Assembly: GCA_016865505.2 (NCBI GenBank)
Contig: AP025252.1
Location: 3,286,001-3,350,000, forward strand
Direction of reading: 5' to 3'
Length of the DNA: 64,000 nucleotides
DNA from: Bryobacterales bacterium F-183
GTDB taxonomy: Bacteria > Acidobacteriota > Terriglobia > Bryobacterales > Bryobacteraceae
Made by a program: the position numbers and the translations under genes. Below the pieces are notes generated by a model. That model was not told the DNA's origin and ran no database searches. It saw nothing but the letters and a program-made list of their open reading frames with translations. Numbering within the stretch: position 1 is the stretch's first letter; the number at the start of each line of letters is the position of its first letter. Shown here piece after piece: positions 29,682 to 38,674 of this stretch.

Positions 29682-31886
29682 ATGCGCCCCTGTACGCTGC
29701 GGTTGTTGTGGACTCTAAGTGCAATTTCTCTCTCCGCCGTAGCGCCCGCGCAGACCTCTCCATTTACGATCTCCGTGCAGCAAACGGGAAGTCCATTAGT
29801 TATCGGCAACGGCGAGACCGTCAACATTACGGCTGCTGATATCGGCGCCAGCGCTGCAGTGGTATTCACCATCACCTATCAAGGTGAAACGGCGGTGGTC
29901 GTACAGGATCCGGCACTCTTTGGTTCCACGCAGTTTGCCATCAGCCAGAGTCCCGGTGCCACGCGTCTGAATCCGGGTCAGTCGCTGACCGTCACCGTCG
30001 TGTACCGGCCAGTTTCCAGCGCACTATCATCGGCACGCTTGACGCTGGGCTACGTGGAGCAGACGCAGAATCAGGCGGCTCCTGTCAGTGCGGCATTGTC
30101 CTTCATTCTCACCGGAGTCACGCCGGAGGTGACTCTGAGCTATGTGGCAGCGGGTACTGGAAACAACATCGCTGTACTGGACCGTGGCGCGATCACCTTG
30201 CCGGACACTCTTGTCAATGGCACGTCCAACACGACGGTGTCGTTGACCAATCGCGGTAGTGCGCCTGCCTCTGTGAGTGGAGTCTCACTCACCGGGTCCT
30301 CAGGCATCATTCTTACGGGCCTCCCCCTGTTTCCCCTTACGCTTGCCGCTGGACAACAACTGTCTTTCGGACTTCGATACTCACCCATGGAGCCGGGACC
30401 AACGTCGAGCGTCCTGTCGGTGCAACTTGGACCGCAGCGGACTCTTCTAGCCAATGTCAGCGGCGTGGGTGTGGTTAGCGCCTTCACCTATCGGATCTCG
30501 GAGGGAGCAACGCCAAGCTTGGTCAAACCCGGGGAGCCGATTGTTATAGCCGAAACGAACGTTGGAGGCCAAAGTACTTTTGTTGTCACTGCCATCAACG
30601 GCAGTAGTGTAGAAGGCACAATCTCCAGCCTTGCGATCTCCGGGAGTGGATTTCAATTATTGGATGTCCCGCAGCTTCCGCAAGGGGTTCGTCCGAATGG
30701 GAACGTGACGTTTACCGTCGCATTTGCGCCCACTGTAGCGGGCGACATTCGAGGCACCTTGCGAGTGGGTAACGATACGTTCCCGCTGCTTGGCCGTGCA
30801 CTCGGATCTCGGCTCACTTTCTCGTACACTCTGGCGAACAATACCTTCGCACTTCAACCGGCGGGGGCAATTCTCTTTCCGCCCGTTGCGGTAGGCCAGC
30901 GATCGAGCGCTGTTGTGCGCGTACAAAATGCCGGCACCGCCCGTGCGCTGCTGTCGAGCATTACTCTTGCCGACCCACGCGCACGCTTCTCGCTGTCTGG
31001 CCTGCCGCCGTTGATTGCAGCTTTGGAGCCGGGGGAGCAAATCGCGTTTACGGTAACCTACGAACCGGTCACGGTAGGCAATGCGTCGACCAACCTCCTG
31101 GTTGACACAGCCTCATTTACGGTAAGTGGGTCTTCTACCGAGCCACCGGCTTTGCCCGTTTACACGATTCGTATGTTGGACGAGTCAGCATCTGCGCCAC
31201 TACAACAGCGCGCTTTGACTGTCACTCTTGCCGAGCCGTACCCACTGGCGCTCACCGGGATTTTAACGATGACCGCCTCGACGGTTGATTCGTTTCCCGC
31301 CGATCCCGCAGCTGTCTTTTCCAATGGGACTCGCACTGCGGTCTTCAGCATTCCAGCCGGACAACGTGAGGCGGTGTTTGCCGGAGCGGCCCCGGTGATG
31401 CGTTTTCAAACTGGAACGATCGCTAGCGGACTATCGTTTGCTGCGACCTTCGCAACAGCAGCAGGAGGAGTGGACATCACACCCGGAGCCGTTGTTCTTT
31501 TTGTAGTGACTGTTCCTTCGGTAAGTCCAAGGATCGTTGGGTTACAAGTGACAGGCGTGACTGCAAGCGGATTGACGATCTCAGTGACAGGTTATGCCAC
31601 AACGAGGACATTGACGACTATGTCCGTGAGGTTTGAAGCCTTACCTGATATCCAGGTGTCAAGCTCCCAGTTTGACATTCCGGTAAGCGCCGTGATGTCT
31701 ACCTACTTCGCTTCCGCCAGCGGCCAAGCCGCTGGAGGTCAATTCCTGTTATCGCTGCCTTTTCTCTTCCGTACCGCGAGCGGTACTCCTCTGCCATCTC
31801 AGCTGTTCTCGGCAGTGGAAGTGACCTTGACCAACCCAACCGGAACCTCCACGGCCGTTCGGGCCGCGATTCTTCCCGGAACGTAG
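29682..31886 (+). CDS. Large secreted choice-of-anchor-D (ASPM-SPD-2-Hydin-like) repeat protein
   Basis: This 734-residue protein has a signal peptide (ending AVAPAQT). Three or four Ig-like beta-sandwich repeats follow in the first 500 residues, each with the pattern of the choice-of-anchor-D family (VQNAGTARALLSSITL, FTVAFAPTVAGDIRGTLRV, VTYEPVTVGNASTNLLV). The last 230 residues are a different beta-rich segment (LTVTLAEPYPLALTGILTM onward), possibly a Calx-like or Ig fold. No enzyme signature or sorting motif is seen. Proteins of this build are abundant in Bryobacterales and are thought to act at the cell surface. It closes the small operon starting at 28125. Confidence 0.7.
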   Translation: MRPCTLRLLWTLSAISLSAVAPAQTSPFTISVQQTGSPLVIGNGETVNITAADIGASAAVVFTITYQGETAVVVQDPALFGSTQFAISQSPGATRLNPGQSLTVTVVYRPVSSALSSARLTLGYVEQTQNQAAPVSAALSFILTGVTPEVTLSYVAAGTGNNIAVLDRGAITLPDTLVNGTSNTTVSLTNRGSAPASVSGVSLTGSSGIILTGLPLFPLTLAAGQQLSFGLRYSPMEPGPTSSVLSVQLGPQRTLLANVSGVGVVSAFTYRISEGATPSLVKPGEPIVIAETNVGGQSTFVVTAINGSSVEGTISSLAISGSGFQLLDVPQLPQGVRPNGNVTFTVAFAPTVAGDIRGTLRVGNDTFPLLGRALGSRLTFSYTLANNTFALQPAGAILFPPVAVGQRSSAVVRVQNAGTARALLSSITLADPRARFSLSGLPPLIAALEPGEQIAFTVTYEPVTVGNASTNLLVDTASFTVSGSSTEPPALPVYTIRMLDESASAPLQQRALTVTLAEPYPLALTGILTMTASTVDSFPADPAAVFSNGTRTAVFSIPAGQREAVFAGAAPVMRFQTGTIASGLSFAATFATAAGGVDITPGAVVLFVVTVPSVSPRIVGLQVTGVTASGLTISVTGYATTRTLTTMSVRFEALPDIQVSSSQFDIPVSAVMSTYFASASGQAAGGQFLLSLPFLFRTASGTPLPSQLFSAVEVTLTNPTGTSTAVRAAILPGT

Positions 31887-32307
31887 AGCTACCCTTCGCA
31901 CCGCCAACAACGGAATTGGCCTCAGCACCGTCGTAAGGCTGCGCTTAAGCGGAGCTATGCCCGGCTCACGCAGTAACATCTACCTGTAAAAGATTCCGGC
32001 CCGGAAAGATTGCCCGGGCCGTAATTATTGGTAAGCGGAATCGATTCAACCACATCCTGAATGGGGCTGGGCGTGCAACCAAGCGCACTTCGCAAAACGC
32101 AAGCCTTCTACCGCCGTGCTGGTGTTGGATCTGTCGGAACTCGTTTCGTTTAACGAACCCCCACAACACTGCTAAAAGTCACGCACGGCCTTAGTGTGCG
32201 AACCGCTGACCGCACAACAAAGTCAGCTACATCCGCTCGGCGGCTAAGGGACTGCCTCGTTCCGCAGCCCGACGCCTACCTTTACGCTGAGCCAGGAGTC
32301 CTACTTC
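31887..32307. other. Intergenic region with one hairpin
   Basis: About 420 bp lack a recognisable gene. A GC-rich hairpin lies at 31997-32021. The final bases carry AGGAG upstream of the ATG at 32308, a usable ribosome site. A promoter for the 32308 gene should lie here, but I cannot assign boxes with confidence. Confidence 0.5.
31997..32021 (+). terminator. GC-rich hairpin, possible terminator
   Basis: CGGCCCGG and CCGGGCCG pair perfectly over 8 bp with a 9-nt loop. Only a weak TAATTATT tract follows, so classic Rho-independent termination is not certain. It sits 110 bp after the stop of the anchor-D gene. Confidence 0.45.
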
Positions 32308-35300
32308 ATGAAGCCGTTCGAATCCTTCAGGAGGGCCGCAGTGCGGCTCGTCCTGGTTGGTATGGCCACCACAGTTGCATGCCTCGCGCAGAACTCACCA
32401 CCCACCCTGCGTATCTTAACTACCGGCCTTAGCGATGGCCGGCTTGGAAGTACATACGCCACAAGCCCAGAAGCAACGGGAGGACTTCCGCCTTACCGTT
32501 GGGTTGTGTCCGCTGGCGCGCTGCCCCCCGGAATCATCCTGTCGACACCCAGCGGTGCGTTGACTGGCGTTCCGACCACGGAAGGCATTTCCTACTTCAC
32601 TATGAAGGTCACAGACAGTGCGGGAACGGCCGTCAACAAGCCGCTGTCGATCTTTGTTGGACCGCCGTCGGTTGCCATCTCCACAAGTCTGTTGAGCGAT
32701 GGGCGCGCCGGTTCAAGCTATTCCGCTGTGCTCGCGGCGACGGGAGGGGCGCCGCCCTACCGTTGGGGCCTGAGTGCAGGCTCTCTGCCATCGGGGATCG
32801 TCTTGAATGCAGCCACTGGCTCCCTGACTGGAACCCCAACTGCGATTGGGAGCGTTCCCTTCACAATTCGTGTCACGGACGCCGCAAGTAACACAGCCAC
32901 AAAGCCACTCAGTATTTTCGTAGCGGCAGGATCGTTCGCAATCTCGTCTACTTCATTCCCGGCGGCAACAGTCGGTGTGCGCTACACCCGGTCAACGGTG
33001 TCGAGCGATGGAACATCGCCTGTAACTTGGTCACTCGCCTCCGGTGCGCTGCCAGTGGGCTTGAGTTTGGCGTCTACTGGGACAATCTCCGGGACACCAA
33101 CAGCAGCCGGCTTGGCTACCTTTACCCTTCGAGCAACGGACGCGACAGCTAGGTCAGTGACAAAGGCATTCACCATTAGCGTGGTTACTCCTTCTGTCAG
33201 TGTGTCGGCGATCACCCTTGGAACTGCGACTGCGGGAATCCCCTTTTCCAAAACGCTGACCGCGACCGGAGGCACAGGCCCCTACAGTTGGCGGTTGTCG
33301 GCCGGGGCGTTGCCAGCCGGACTTATGCTGAACGCAGCCACCGGCATCCTTGCCGGGACACCTTCCGCGCAAGGAACCTTTTCGTTCACCGTACAGGCGA
33401 CAGATAGCCGTGGGGCAAGCGCCGCGCGAGCCCTATCGCTGACCGTAAACGCCAGTGAATCGTCGGCGAACCCAAGTACGACCATCTCCGTCACATCACC
33501 CGGTGCGGGCTCGTCCGTTGCTGGGAATCTCTCGCTTACCGTCGCGGTGCAGGGTCCTGTTGCGTACGTGGACTACCTGTTAAATGGAAAGTCACTCAGT
33601 GGACCCGTCGGAGTGGCCCCCTACGCCTATCCTTGGCACACAGCCTTGGCATGGGATGGTGCCGCATCGCTCGTTGCTGTAGCGCGGGATTCCGCCGGTA
33701 ACGAACTGGCGAGAAGCAGTCGGATCGACTTCCTCATCGATAACGCGGGTACGACCACCGTCTCGCAAGCTTTGAGTGGCGCAAGTGGAATCGTCAACTG
33801 GTCTTCTTCGGCTTCCACGCCGGGCGGCGTTGAAGGTATCAGTTTCGTGCTGGATGGACAGTTCTCTGTCGTCTGGGGAACGGCAAAGGCGCTCGACTCC
33901 AAGACCCTCGCGAATGGAGATCATGACTTCTTCAATGGGATCTATACGAGGCTGGGCTCACACGCTCCCGTTGGCATGGCGCGACAGGTGGTGAGAATCG
34001 ACAACGGCCACTCGGTGCGAATGCTTCAGCCCCGATGGTGTACGCTGTTTCTGAAACCGGCGGGCTCGGCTGTGCTGTCTGCCAACATTCTGTACACCGA
34101 CAACCAGACATCTCCGATCACCTCAGGCATCACCTACAGCTCATCCAATCCGGCGGTGGCGACCGTGGATTCCTCAGGTACAGTTCGCGGTGTGGCGCCG
34201 GGTGCAGCAACGATCACAATGACGTGGGGTGCATTCCAGGCCCAAACCACGGCTCAAGTGAGTACATCGCTTCTGGTTCCCCATTTCTCTCGAGATGGGC
34301 AGATTATGACCAGCTACGATCCCGCCCGGTCTATTTTTGTACGCTCTCTGTTCGGATTGGGCAGCGATGAGGTGAATCGCGTTCCCGGCCTTGGCACCAA
34401 GGCGCAGGAAGCTGGTGTGAACGCATTAACGGAAGGCTTCTACCAGAATCCTGCGGACAACCCCTATCCGTCTCTTGCCGACTGGAAGGCGGGGTGGCAG
34501 CCATGGTGGAATCTCAAAGCGTCCACTGCAGCCTCTTTGAATATGAGCCTGTACCTCACCGGCGATGACATGGCCCGAACTGTGAATGAGCTGAGCTATA
34601 GCGTCACAAACCCGTGGGCTGGCGCGGCGATCACGCACGCCTTCTCCACACTACGCGACAGCAAGCGCGTCATCGCTGTCGACATGGTGGATGAGGTGAA
34701 CTTTATGTGGGGGAACACGCCCAAGCCGGCCGACAACCGGTGGGCTTCTTTCTCACCGCCGGTGCCAAACAATGCATTCACCAAACTGATGGGGTTCGTG
34801 AATGCGGCGGCCGGACGTCCGCCGGTCAGTTGGCCGGTGGCAGGTCTTTCGGGATCGACAGACGTGCGGAACTGGTTGGGCGATCCCACGATGTCTGACT
34901 ACACGAGCCAATTCTGGACTTTCCTGGACTGGCGCACCGCGTATCCGGACTCCGCTTCGTTGCCCCAATATCGCTCGAACATGGAGACGGCCATTCTAGG
35001 CCGGCTGCCGGTGCTGCAACCCGGAGTGCCTTCCATGGTTTTGACCACGGCTGCGGGACCGTTCTATACGAAGAATACGGCGGCGCCCGAGTATCAGCCG
35101 GGGCCCGACTTTCTGCAGGCGCCGGGCGCGTCACCTTCCGCGGTTGCCGCATCGATTCTGTTTGCCGCCGCGAGCGGACAGGCCGGTGTCCGTGTCTATC
35201 ATCTCGACACCAACCTATGGAAGACCGAACGGCTGGCCGCTCCACTCGGAAATCGTGACAACCAGACTGGCGCTGACCCCTTCCAGGTGGGGACTGACCG

Positions 35301-35907
35301 CTGGCAGGCGATCGCGACCGCATTCAATCTGGTGAAGCGCCTGGAACCGCACTTGATGCAAGACCAACTCCACTCGCCGGAACTCGGGTCGACCATAGTC
35401 AGTTGTGCCCGGCAGGGGGCAGGCAGTCGTCTGGTGATGGCGGTGAACATGTCTGAAGCAAGCCAACCCATTGCAGCGGATTTATCGCCGTACCTGTATG
35501 CTGGTGCGCCATCGATCCTGCGCTTCCGCTCGCAAGAGGCAGCGCTCTGGGTGGACCGGATCGCCGGATCTTTGACAAAGGACGACCTGGTTCTAGGTCC
35601 GGGGGAGGCGGTAGCGTGGCTCTTCACACCTTCTGCGGAGGGTGCCGCCGCGATCCGCATCGCACAGCCCCTCAATGCGGCTACGGTGTCGGGCGTTGTG
35701 AAGCTTGCCGCTACCAGCAGTGATGCGCCGACGAAGGTGGTCTTCCTTGTCGACGGCACTGTTGTTGGTACTGCCACATCGGCGCCTTACACCGTGAGTT
35801 GGAACTCCGCCAACGTGACTCGTGGGACCTCGCATTCTGTTGTAGCGCGAGCCTATAACGCCGCAGGAGCGTATGAAGAATCGAGGATCCGCATCGTGAC
35901 TCGTTAG
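32308..35907 (+). CDS. Large secreted putative-Ig repeat protein with glycosidase-like core
   Basis: This 1199-residue protein has a signal peptide (ending CLAQNSPP). Four He_PIG-type repeats follow (about 30-380, each with a PPYRW / SGALPPGI / TGTPT core), then an Ig-like unit (about 390-480) and a Big_2-like unit (about 585-650). A core of roughly 420 residues (about 660-1080) comes next, and a C-terminal Ig-like domain (about 1115-1199). The core holds YLTGDDMARTVNEL and IAVDMVDEVNFMWG (D795, E796), which looks like the strand-end acid of a TIM-barrel glycosidase. FWTFLDWRTAYP and VRVYHLDT are also present. The core is shared with the protein at 54770-57031. I recognise no named glycosidase family. 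Hydrolysis of the cell's own exopolysaccharide is inferred from location. Confidence 0.7.
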   Translation: MKPFESFRRAAVRLVLVGMATTVACLAQNSPPTLRILTTGLSDGRLGSTYATSPEATGGLPPYRWVVSAGALPPGIILSTPSGALTGVPTTEGISYFTMKVTDSAGTAVNKPLSIFVGPPSVAISTSLLSDGRAGSSYSAVLAATGGAPPYRWGLSAGSLPSGIVLNAATGSLTGTPTAIGSVPFTIRVTDAASNTATKPLSIFVAAGSFAISSTSFPAATVGVRYTRSTVSSDGTSPVTWSLASGALPVGLSLASTGTISGTPTAAGLATFTLRATDATARSVTKAFTISVVTPSVSVSAITLGTATAGIPFSKTLTATGGTGPYSWRLSAGALPAGLMLNAATGILAGTPSAQGTFSFTVQATDSRGASAARALSLTVNASESSANPSTTISVTSPGAGSSVAGNLSLTVAVQGPVAYVDYLLNGKSLSGPVGVAPYAYPWHTALAWDGAASLVAVARDSAGNELARSSRIDFLIDNAGTTTVSQALSGASGIVNWSSSASTPGGVEGISFVLDGQFSVVWGTAKALDSKTLANGDHDFFNGIYTRLGSHAPVGMARQVVRIDNGHSVRMLQPRWCTLFLKPAGSAVLSANILYTDNQTSPITSGITYSSSNPAVATVDSSGTVRGVAPGAATITMTWGAFQAQTTAQVSTSLLVPHFSRDGQIMTSYDPARSIFVRSLFGLGSDEVNRVPGLGTKAQEAGVNALTEGFYQNPADNPYPSLADWKAGWQPWWNLKASTAASLNMSLYLTGDDMARTVNELSYSVTNPWAGAAITHAFSTLRDSKRVIAVDMVDEVNFMWGNTPKPADNRWASFSPPVPNNAFTKLMGFVNAAAGRPPVSWPVAGLSGSTDVRNWLGDPTMSDYTSQFWTFLDWRTAYPDSASLPQYRSNMETAILGRLPVLQPGVPSMVLTTAAGPFYTKNTAAPEYQPGPDFLQAPGASPSAVAASILFAAASGQAGVRVYHLDTNLWKTERLAAPLGNRDNQTGADPFQVGTDRWQAIATAFNLVKRLEPHLMQDQLHSPELGSTIVSCARQGAGSRLVMAVNMSEASQPIAADLSPYLYAGAPSILRFRSQEAALWVDRIAGSLTKDDLVLGPGEAVAWLFTPSAEGAAAIRIAQPLNAATVSGVVKLAATSSDAPTKVVFLVDGTVVGTATSAPYTVSWNSANVTRGTSHSVVARAYNAAGAYEESRIRIVTR

Positions 35908-35939
35908 GCATGGGAGTCTCGCGACCACAGATCGCCGAC

Positions 35940-35955
35940 TGACCAAACTTGGTCA
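35940..35955. promoter_or_regulatory. Operator-like palindrome TGACCA-N4-TGGTCA, copy 2
   Basis: TGACCAA-AC-TTGGTCA is a perfect inverted repeat with 7-bp arms, in the 258-bp gap ahead of the exopolysaccharide operon. Half-sites and spacing equal copy 1 at 27119-27134. A further half-site (TGACCAAC) lies near 36098. It could govern transcription of the whole downstream gene train. Confidence 0.5.
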
Positions 35956-36165
35956 TACAAGCAGGTGACGCGGGACTTGCCCTTTGGGGCTAGGGATTTC
36001 ACTTATGCCCATCTAAACCAACAGGATTGCGGTTCGGCAGCGTTGTGCGGCCGTACTGGCTCTGCGAGTGCTTCGTCATTCGTACGAGACAGGGCGTATG
36101 ACCAACTGTCTCAGGGCGCATGGCCGGAGGGCTTGCGTCCGAAATCGCAATCCTGAGGGAAGATC

Positions 36166-37653
36166 TTGATCACGTCGCTATGCTTGTTCTTCGGAGCACT
36201 GGCCGTTGTGCTGTGCTTGACCCCTTTCTTAAGCCATCAGTTTCTGCCGCTCGGTTTGCTGGATTATCCGGACGGCAATCGCAAGACGCACAGCCTGCCA
36301 GTCCCAAGAATCGGCGGCATCCTCATCATGCTGGCCGTACTGCTGAGCTTGTCGGCGGGGCGGATGTTCGCCGAACCGGGCACTCTAGCGGCTTCTGCTC
36401 TTGCGCGCATCCCGTGGCTCTTGCCGGGGGTTGCAGCTGTGTTTCTGGGCGGTCTCCTAGACGACCTGTACGACCTGCGTCCATTACATAAGCTTGGTTT
36501 TCAGGTGCTGGGTGCCTGCCTACTCTATGCCGCTGACGTTCGGATCCACTCGCTTGCCGGTGTAGTGCTGCCGGAGTGGGTCAGCTTTGCGGCAACGATG
36601 GTCTGGCAGTTGGGCATGATTAACGCCCTCAACGTTGTGGATGGTCTGGACGGGTTGGCTGGCGGCCTGACGCTGATCGCTATCGCGACCATTTGTGTTG
36701 CCGCCTGGTCGAGCGGCCGCTACGAGCTAGCCGCGCTGTCCTTCCCGATTGCAGGAGCCTTGATTGGGTTTCTGATCTTCAACTCTCATCCCGCAACTAT
36801 CTTCTTGGGTGACTGCGGTAGCCAGCTGCTGGGTCTGATTCTGGGGTGTCTGGGGATACTGTGGGTGGATCGCGCGCCGACATTGCTCGCTGCGTCTATT
36901 CCCTTACTCGCGTTCTATCTGCCGCTGTTTGACCTCGCCATCGCCACCTCACGCCGCTTTATTCGCGGAAAGTCGATCTTCTCAGGGGACCGCAGGCACA
37001 TTCACCATCGGATTCGGGACTTGGGCTTTAGTCCGAGGCGCACCGTCTACGCGATGTACCTGCTGAGCGCCGCAGGTTCCGTTGCCGCGCTGGTTGAGCT
37101 TCTGACTCCGGCAAGGGGCTTGGCAATCGTCGTCTTTCTTCTTGGATTGAGCCTGCTCGTTCATCTGCTGGGGTACGCCGAGTTTGGCCTTGCGGCCCGA
37201 GTATGGTTTGGCGCGGTCGGTCGTCGGGTCGTCGATTGGGGTACCCACTTTTCGATGCTTGACCAAGCGCTCGACAAAACGCGCAACACCGACGAGATTT
37301 GGGAGGTTCTGCAGCGCGACGCCCCGGCTCTTGGCCTGACGCCAACGCGCATGTGCCTCGACGGAAAAAGCTACGAGCGGCCTGCTTCTGCACCGTCGCA
37401 TTCCTTTGAAATGCACGTTCATCTTTGTGCTGACCAGTACGTCACCTTTGCGCAACGCAGCTCCGACCCATTCGCGCCCGTTTGCGTGTCTTCCTTTGTT
37501 TATTCGTTGAGGCGGCAGGTGGTCCGGCTGAACCCCCTGTCGCCCGTTGCCAGCGCAATCATCAACGATCAAAGCGCAGTTGCTCCACGAACGCTCAAAA
37601 AAACACGACCTTCTGAAGCGTTGGACGTTCCCAGCGCAGCATCGCGTACCTAA
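36166..37653 (+). CDS. WecA/MraY-like undecaprenyl-phosphate sugar-phosphate transferase
   Basis: This 495-residue polytopic membrane enzyme starts the polysaccharide repeat unit by moving a sugar-1-phosphate to undecaprenyl phosphate. Family motifs are GLLDDLYDLRPLHKLGFQ, NALNVVDGLDGLAGG (N156, D159, D162), IFLGDCGSQLLG and GDRRHIHHRI (H278, H280, H281). The start is a TTG at 36166 with GAGGGA just upstream. An internal ATG near 36180 would cut the first membrane span. Residues after about 350 form a soluble extension of roughly 145 residues not found in typical WecA, including QALDKTRNTDEIWEVLQRDA. It is the first gene of the exopolysaccharide operon. Confidence 0.9.
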   Translation: MITSLCLFFGALAVVLCLTPFLSHQFLPLGLLDYPDGNRKTHSLPVPRIGGILIMLAVLLSLSAGRMFAEPGTLAASALARIPWLLPGVAAVFLGGLLDDLYDLRPLHKLGFQVLGACLLYAADVRIHSLAGVVLPEWVSFAATMVWQLGMINALNVVDGLDGLAGGLTLIAIATICVAAWSSGRYELAALSFPIAGALIGFLIFNSHPATIFLGDCGSQLLGLILGCLGILWVDRAPTLLAASIPLLAFYLPLFDLAIATSRRFIRGKSIFSGDRRHIHHRIRDLGFSPRRTVYAMYLLSAAGSVAALVELLTPARGLAIVVFLLGLSLLVHLLGYAEFGLAARVWFGAVGRRVVDWGTHFSMLDQALDKTRNTDEIWEVLQRDAPALGLTPTRMCLDGKSYERPASAPSHSFEMHVHLCADQYVTFAQRSSDPFAPVCVSSFVYSLRRQVVRLNPLSPVASAIINDQSAVAPRTLKKTRPSEALDVPSAASRT

Positions 37654-37681
37654 GCTGCCCAGGAGAGCAGCGCGACGACCT

Positions 37682-38674
37682 ATGACCCTAGCGAGCTTAT
37701 TCTATCGGCACGCCACCACTGCGGTATTCCTGCTCTTCGCAGCCATAGCTGCGGGGCAGGTGCAGCCAGCAGCGACGCCCGCCCCGCGCGGGCAATTGGA
37801 CACTTCGTACCGGCTGAAGCCGGGGGACCAGATCACTTTAAAAGCTGCCGAAATGGAAGAGCTGAGTGAAAAGGTACTCCGCGTTGCCGCGGACGGAACG
37901 CTGGTGCTGCCAGTTCTGGGTGTCGTCACAGCGGCGGGCCTTACCGTCGAGCAACTGGAGGCACTCGTTACTACACAGTTGCGCCGTTATGTGCGAGCGC
38001 CACAGGTCAACGTCTCGCTCGTGCAGGCCCGCAGTTCGCCCGTGTTTGTGTCAGGCGCTTTCAAGTCCCCGGGTAGCTACACCTTGACGGGTGACCAAAC
38101 GCTCAGTGGCATGATTGCCGCAGCGGGTGGCCTGCAACCTTATGCCAGCCGGACGATTCGGCTCACTCGCCTGCAGGACATGGGTCCGATTCCGCTGGCT
38201 GGCGCTATTGTCGACGCTCCCGGCAAGCGAAGCTTCGTCGACATCCGCCTTGCTGGTCCGGCAGATCGCGCTGCCGCGGCCGAAGACGACATTCTGCTAA
38301 CGCCTTACGACGTCATCAGCGCGGAGCGCGCCGAGATGATTTATGTGACGGGGCACGTCGCGAAGGCTGGTGCGATTGAACTGGGCGAGCGCGAGTTCCT
38401 TTCCATCACCAAGGTCATCAGCTTGTCGGGGGGCCTCTCGGCAGGCGCGCAGGCAAGCCGGATCAAGATACTACGGCCAGTGCTCGATACATCGAGACGT
38501 GCCGAGATCGTGGTCAACACAAATGACATCGCAACCGGCAAGGCGTCGGACTATCCGGTGTACGCAAACGACGTGGTGTTCGTACCGGAGAATGCGAAAC
38601 GTAGCGCTCTAACCAAGGCCGGCATGATCTCAGTGGGTCTCGTTCCGGCAATCATCCTATTGGGCGTGAGATGA
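37682..38674 (+). CDS. Polysaccharide export outer-membrane protein, Wza/GumB-like
   Basis: This 330-residue protein has an export leader (ending AAIAAGQ). The Poly_export domain follows (about 38-125, with SYRLKPGDQITLKAAEM and LPVLGVVTAAGLTVEQLEA), then SLBB repeats (about 130-210 VFVSGAFKSPGSYTL and about 225-310 IYVTGHVAKAGAIEL) and a hydrophobic C-terminus. It forms the secretion channel. Unlike E. coli Wza no lipobox Cys is obvious. The in-frame start at 37547 is inside the previous gene, so the ATG at 37682 with its signal peptide is used. It overlaps the Wzc-like gene by 4 nt. Confidence 0.9.
   Translation: MTLASLFYRHATTAVFLLFAAIAAGQVQPAATPAPRGQLDTSYRLKPGDQITLKAAEMEELSEKVLRVAADGTLVLPVLGVVTAAGLTVEQLEALVTTQLRRYVRAPQVNVSLVQARSSPVFVSGAFKSPGSYTLTGDQTLSGMIAAAGGLQPYASRTIRLTRLQDMGPIPLAGAIVDAPGKRSFVDIRLAGPADRAAAAEDDILLTPYDVISAERAEMIYVTGHVAKAGAIELGEREFLSITKVISLSGGLSAGAQASRIKILRPVLDTSRRAEIVVNTNDIATGKASDYPVYANDVVFVPENAKRSALTKAGMISVGLVPAIILLGVR

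Noticed and set aside
32400-33450. CRISPR or DNA tandem array in the repeat-rich secreted protein gene
   Set aside because: The repetition is at protein level (He_PIG domains of about 88 residues) and has no short identical DNA repeats with spacers.
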